Assembly: GCA_020063525.1 (NCBI GenBank)
Contig: JAGUUJ010000055.1
Span: 1-8,173, forward strand
Source: Candidatus Omnitrophota bacterium
GTDB lineage: Bacteria > Omnitrophota > Gorgyraeia > Gygaellales > Profunditerraquicolaceae
DNA: 8,173 bases
Reading direction: 5' to 3'
The notes below the pieces were generated by a model. The model was not told the origin of the DNA and ran no database searches. It saw nothing but the letters and a program-made list of their open reading frames with translations. Below are positions 6,171 to 8,173 of the stretch, in pieces (position 1 is the first letter of the stretch; each line of letters opens with the position of its first letter). The position numbers were made by a program, and so were the translations under genes.

Positions 6171-6258
6171 AGAGATTTGAGTGAATGGGCTTGCTGTCCG
6201 AAACGCCTACCGTCTATGGAAGGCTTATATATTAGGACGAAAAGCCCATTTTTATTTG
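6171..6258 (+). ncRNA. Candidate structured small RNA ending in a terminator
   Basis: From the expected start near 6171, the RNA would fold as follows. P1 is AATGGGCTT (6184-6192) with AAGCCCATT (6242-6250), 9 bp. P2 is GTCC (6196-6199) with GGAC (6235-6238). P3 is GCCTACC (6205-6211) with GGAAGGC (6218-6224), with one A-A mismatch and a 6-nt loop. A T-rich run (TTTTTATTT, 6249-6257) follows P1, as in an intrinsic terminator. The 3' end runs into the DUF3800 stop codon on the other strand. I match it to no known riboswitch, ribozyme or sRNA family. It may instead be only a long hairpin that closes transcripts from either side. Confidence 0.35.
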
Positions 6259-6956
6259 GTAAAATTCCAATACCAATAGCAAACCTTTTTGTTAAATTCA
6301 GGCTCGACTACCTGCATTACCGCTACCTTCAAAGGATGCTTATTACCTGTTACCTTATTATTTATTGATCCTATAATTAAATCTGTTACCTGCATTATAT
6401 CATCATCTTTCGAGTCTATTGGTTGTAGATGTTTTATTACATTGCGAACTGAGCCGCTATTTTTATTAATGCTATCTTTTACATAGAAAACGAAATTATC
6501 TCTCACTGCTCTAGACTTATCGTCAGTATATACGACTGCATTTTCTGTATCTTTAGTAAAGATCCTCAGCGTTTCTTTTGTAAAGAAATTATAAGCGGTG
6601 TATCTTGCTTTCTTTATTTGGGTACCAAAATAATTTAAATCGATTTTATCATTATCAAAAACATATCCTCTAAACCATATTGGCTCTTTTAAAACTGCTT
6701 CTAATACCTCGCAGCAAACTTTAGTCGCTTTGGGATTTGAAATATCAGTAAAGTGCATCTCTTCTTTAAACCTATAGCTTCTTCGTATACTCGAAATTTT
6801 ATGATAAAGCGCTCCTCTTTCTTTGACAAACAAAAGCCCGACAATAAAAACTCCCGAGGCGGCAACAATACCACTTTCATCATGATATATAAAACAGTTT
6901 CGCTTGGATATCATAGGATTCGCTATAGCGCCCTCTTGTCGAGGTAATAACTCCAT
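6252..6956 (-). CDS. DUF3800 family protein
   Basis: The 234-aa protein has the marks of the DUF3800 family (Pfam PF12686). These are the N-terminal YHDESG motif with D26 and E27, a central KEEMHF segment (64-69), a VVYTDDKS strand with D145 and D146, and a C-terminal MQVTDLIIGSI helix with D192. The spacing of acidic residues is like an RNase H-type nuclease fold, but no activity is established for the family that I can name. Members are common in mobile and defence-rich regions. The start at 6956 has GGAG upstream (CGGAGTAGTTAAAG), 14 bp after the stop of the preceding gene, so the two form an operon. An internal ATG (residue 15) would shorten it while keeping the motif. The gene is markedly more A+T-rich than the metabolic genes, which suggests transfer. 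Confidence 0.8.
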   Translation of the reverse strand: MELLPRQEGAIANPMISKRNCFIYHDESGIVAASGVFIVGLLFVKERGALYHKISSIRRSYRFKEEMHFTDISNPKATKVCCEVLEAVLKEPIWFRGYVFDNDKIDLNYFGTQIKKARYTAYNFFTKETLRIFTKDTENAVVYTDDKSRAVRDNFVFYVKDSINKNSGSVRNVIKHLQPIDSKDDDIMQVTDLIIGSINNKVTGNKHPLKVAVMQVVEPEFNKKVCYWYWNFTK

Positions 6957-6970
6957 CTTTAACTACTCCG

Positions 6971-7318
6971 TTATTTAAGTTTAATTATCAACATATTATC
7001 TTTTTCGTTCCATTCTGGATATAAGCTCCTAGTTTTAGAAAAATCAATTTCATAATATTTTAGAAAAGATCTGCCTGCTATTGAACCAGGGCGTCTTTCT
7101 CCTTCATTTGTCAATCTAAAAGACCCATCGACTTCCTTCTCAGTAGGTTTTATTCCGATTATCTGTCTTTCTTTATCCCAATATAATTGTACAAAATTCT
7201 TACTCTTAAAATATTTCTCCATACATGATGAATTTATTCCTATATATCCTGCTCTAGCAATAGTAACTTTTGGATTTGATGTTCTTCCACCTTTCTTAGT
7301 GAATAACTCGAAAGTCAT
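6971..7318 (-). CDS. Hypothetical protein, 115 aa, with an internal pseudo-repeat
   Basis: I do not recognise this protein. It is soluble, basic and has no signal peptide or membrane helix. Two halves look alike: residues 28-58 (IN..CMEKYF, then LYWDKERQIIGIKP) and residues 80-114 (IAGRSFLKYY, then PEWNEKDNMLIIKL) share a helix-like [ML]..KY[FY] segment followed by W[DN]-charged-II-IK strands. The first half, starting VTIARAG (18-24), recalls AbrB-type swapped-hairpin sequences only superficially. The gene has an ideal ribosome binding site (AGGAGGT at 7322-7328), a near-consensus promoter, and leads into the DUF3800 gene after 14 bp. A small protein first, then a possible nuclease, would fit an antitoxin or regulator role, but that is speculation. 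Base composition is as A+T-rich as its partner. Confidence 0.75.
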   Translation of the reverse strand: MTFELFTKKGGRTSNPKVTIARAGYIGINSSCMEKYFKSKNFVQLYWDKERQIIGIKPTEKEVDGSFRLTNEGERRPGSIAGRSFLKYYEIDFSKTRSLYPEWNEKDNMLIIKLK

Positions 7319-7321
7319 ATT

Positions 7322-7328
7322 ACCTCCT
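7322..7328 (-). promoter_or_regulatory. Ideal ribosome binding site of the 115-aa protein gene
   Basis: AGGAGGT lies three bases before the ATG at 7318 on the minus strand and fixes that start. Confidence 0.8.
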
Positions 7329-7348
7329 ATTCTATTTAATCTATTTGT

Positions 7349-7391
7349 TATACTATTAAATAAAGTATAGGCTATATTTCTAATTTGTCAA
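7349..7391 (-). promoter_or_regulatory. Promoter of the DUF3800 operon with a palindrome over the -10 box
   Basis: Minus-strand TTGACA (7386-7391), a perfect -35, is followed after 16 bp by TATACT (7364-7369). TATACT and AGTATA (7349-7354) form an inverted repeat with a 9-bp centre that covers the -10 box and the expected start point. Such a position suits a repressor, perhaps the product of the first gene. The leader would be about 35-40 nt. No binding protein can be named from the sequence. Confidence 0.65.
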
Positions 7392-7471
7392 GCATTTTTT
7401 TTAAATCTTAAGCACTATATGAATATTAATTAGCGGGTGGCTTGGACTGGTTTCGAGCGGGGCGTGGAGGC

Positions 7472-7527
7472 GCGGAGTCAGTCCCTATTTTCTAATTGGG
7501 TTTGATATCTGCGGAGTCAGTCCCTAT
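7472..7527 (+). repeat. 17-bp direct repeat flanking the right inverted-repeat arm
   Basis: GCGGAGTCAGTCCCTAT occurs at 7472-7488 and again at 7511-7527, 39 bp apart. The second copy forms the outer end of the right 37-bp arm. The stretch 7392-7471 before it holds TAGCGGGTGGC (7431-7441) and a G+C-rich run but no gene. Confidence 0.8.
7489..7525 (-). repeat. Right arm of 37-bp inverted repeat
   Basis: This is the exact reverse complement of 5812-5848. It contains the stop codon (7492-7494) and the last ten or eleven codons of the MFS transporter gene, which read IGTDSADIKPN. The two arms enclose 1640 bp. Confidence 0.9.
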
Positions 7528-8173
7528 CTTGTTAATTAAGAGCAGGCAGAGGAAGCTGGTTAATGCGGATAAAACTATGAGCCATTTTAGGCCGATAATG
7601 GGTAGTAGAAAGGCGCCGGATAAATTACTCGTTACCAGGGCCAGATTACTGAAGCTGCAAAGCAGGGCGAAGGAAGTAGCCTCTAATCCCTTAATCGTGC
7701 TTCTGGCCATAAAGTCCATGACCATTAAAAAGATAAACATCCCGATAAGGCTATAGAGCGTATCATAGATAACTGCGGTAACGGGCGTATAATAAAGATA
7801 ACTCAAAGAAGTTACGGCGCCTAAAAATACGGATATGAACAGCCACTTTTTAATCTTTATCTTCTGGCTGACTTTATAATAAACTAAGGAGCCAATAATT
7901 GCGAAAACCGTGCTGATTGTCCCTAAGCCCCCTATCCAGATTTTGCCCCATTTAAAGGTATCCCTCTGTATAAAAAAAAGCGGCGTCCCGAAAGAAGGAG
8001 AATACTTATAGAGAAAAATAAACAGGCCGATAATGAGTAATTGCTTATGGGCAAATAATTTTTTTAAATCTACAAATAATGTAGTGGAAGTCTTATTCTC
8101 TAAAGCTTTATTCTCCCTGTAAAAAAAGGCGGGAATTCCCACCAGTATATAAATAGGGATTAAACTCAGGAAA
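7492..8173 (-). CDS. MFS transporter, BT1/folate-biopterin transporter-like (5' part outside window)
   Basis: The frame is open to the right edge and 226 codons are visible, so this is the C-terminal half of a larger protein of the major facilitator type. About six membrane helices can be seen, starting with the one cut by the edge (FLSLIPIYILVGIPAFFY). The soluble loop DLKKLFAHKQ leads into a helix ending KYSPSFGTPLFF, and a later GLEATSFALLCSFSNLA segment follows. Both are typical of BT1-like transporters, the family of folate and biopterin carriers, but the substrate in this organism is unknown. A GTG at 8142 could be read as a start, but it lies inside a helix and the coding frame clearly continues upstream. 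The C-terminal tail IGTDSADIKPN is encoded by the repeat arm 7489-7525, so the original end of the gene was probably replaced. Confidence 0.8.
   Translation of the reverse strand, partial: FLSLIPIYILVGIPAFFYRENKALENKTSTTLFVDLKKLFAHKQLLIIGLFIFLYKYSPSFGTPLFFIQRDTFKWGKIWIGGLGTISTVFAIIGSLVYYKVSQKIKIKKWLFISVFLGAVTSLSYLYYTPVTAVIYDTLYSLIGMFIFLMVMDFMARSTIKGLEATSFALLCSFSNLALVTSNLSGAFLLPIIGLKWLIVLSALTSFLCLLLINKIGTDSADIKPN

Noticed and set aside
6184..6250. A hammerhead ribozyme or known riboswitch in the structured segment
   Set aside because: GGACGAAA after a GTCC/GGAC stem looks like a hammerhead core, but the required CTGATGA before the stem is missing. Fluoride, purine and guanidine riboswitch core motifs are also absent.
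6177..6368. A plus-strand open frame of 63 codons
   Set aside because: No ribosome binding site, runs through the stable hairpin 6184-6250 and into the antisense of the DUF3800 gene.
6035..7441. Integron-type attC recombination sites at the TAGCGGGTGGC copies
   Set aside because: The conserved RYYYAAC and GTTRRRY boxes of attC sites are not found, and no integrase gene is present.
1..8173. CRISPR array, tRNA or rRNA genes
   Set aside because: No regularly spaced repeats with unique spacers and no cloverleaf or rRNA-like sequence was seen; the repeats present are short palindromes or adjoining tandem units.

Overview
The window reads as a piece of a chromosome from an anaerobic bacterium, probably uncultivated. 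All six core genes and all three genes of the right-hand part lie on the minus strand, so transcription runs from high to low coordinates. The metabolic genes have a moderate G+C content. The stretch from about 6120 to 7430 is clearly more A+T-rich. Intergenic gaps are full of short GGGAC/GTCCC-type palindromic repeats. Such repeats, together with ferredoxin-type EtfA and glycogen metabolism, fit lineages such as Omnitrophota or other anaerobic candidate phyla. That placement is a weak inference, since no marker gene is present.

Left part (1-3457): an acyl-CoA dehydrogenase gene is followed by etfB and by an etfA that carries an N-terminal two-cluster ferredoxin domain. The left edge cuts off only the last residues of EtfA. 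The trio matches the layout of electron-bifurcating acyl-CoA (butyryl- or caffeyl-CoA type) dehydrogenase/Etf complexes, which couple NADH oxidation to enoyl-CoA reduction and ferredoxin reduction. A promoter-like site (3430-3457) and a 123-bp palindromic element precede the operon. Its two gene junctions each carry a hairpin-forming repeat.

Middle part (3452-5796): a MarC-family membrane protein gene overlaps glgC (ADP-glucose pyrophosphorylase) by four bases. A small GNAT acetyltransferase gene of the short ArgA type follows 35 bp later. A strong promoter lies so close to the marC start codon that the transcript should be leaderless or nearly so.

Right part (5797-8173): a 1.7-kb A+T-rich segment is bounded by a perfect 37-bp inverted repeat (5812-5848 and 7489-7525). 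It holds a two-gene operon, an unknown 115-aa protein followed by a DUF3800 protein, driven by a near-consensus promoter with a palindrome over its -10 box. It also holds a 173-bp MITE-like element with compound terminal inverted repeats, and a candidate small RNA or terminator hairpin that ends at the DUF3800 stop codon. Beyond it lies the C-terminal half of a BT1-like MFS transporter. The last eleven codons and stop of that gene are made of the inverted repeat itself.
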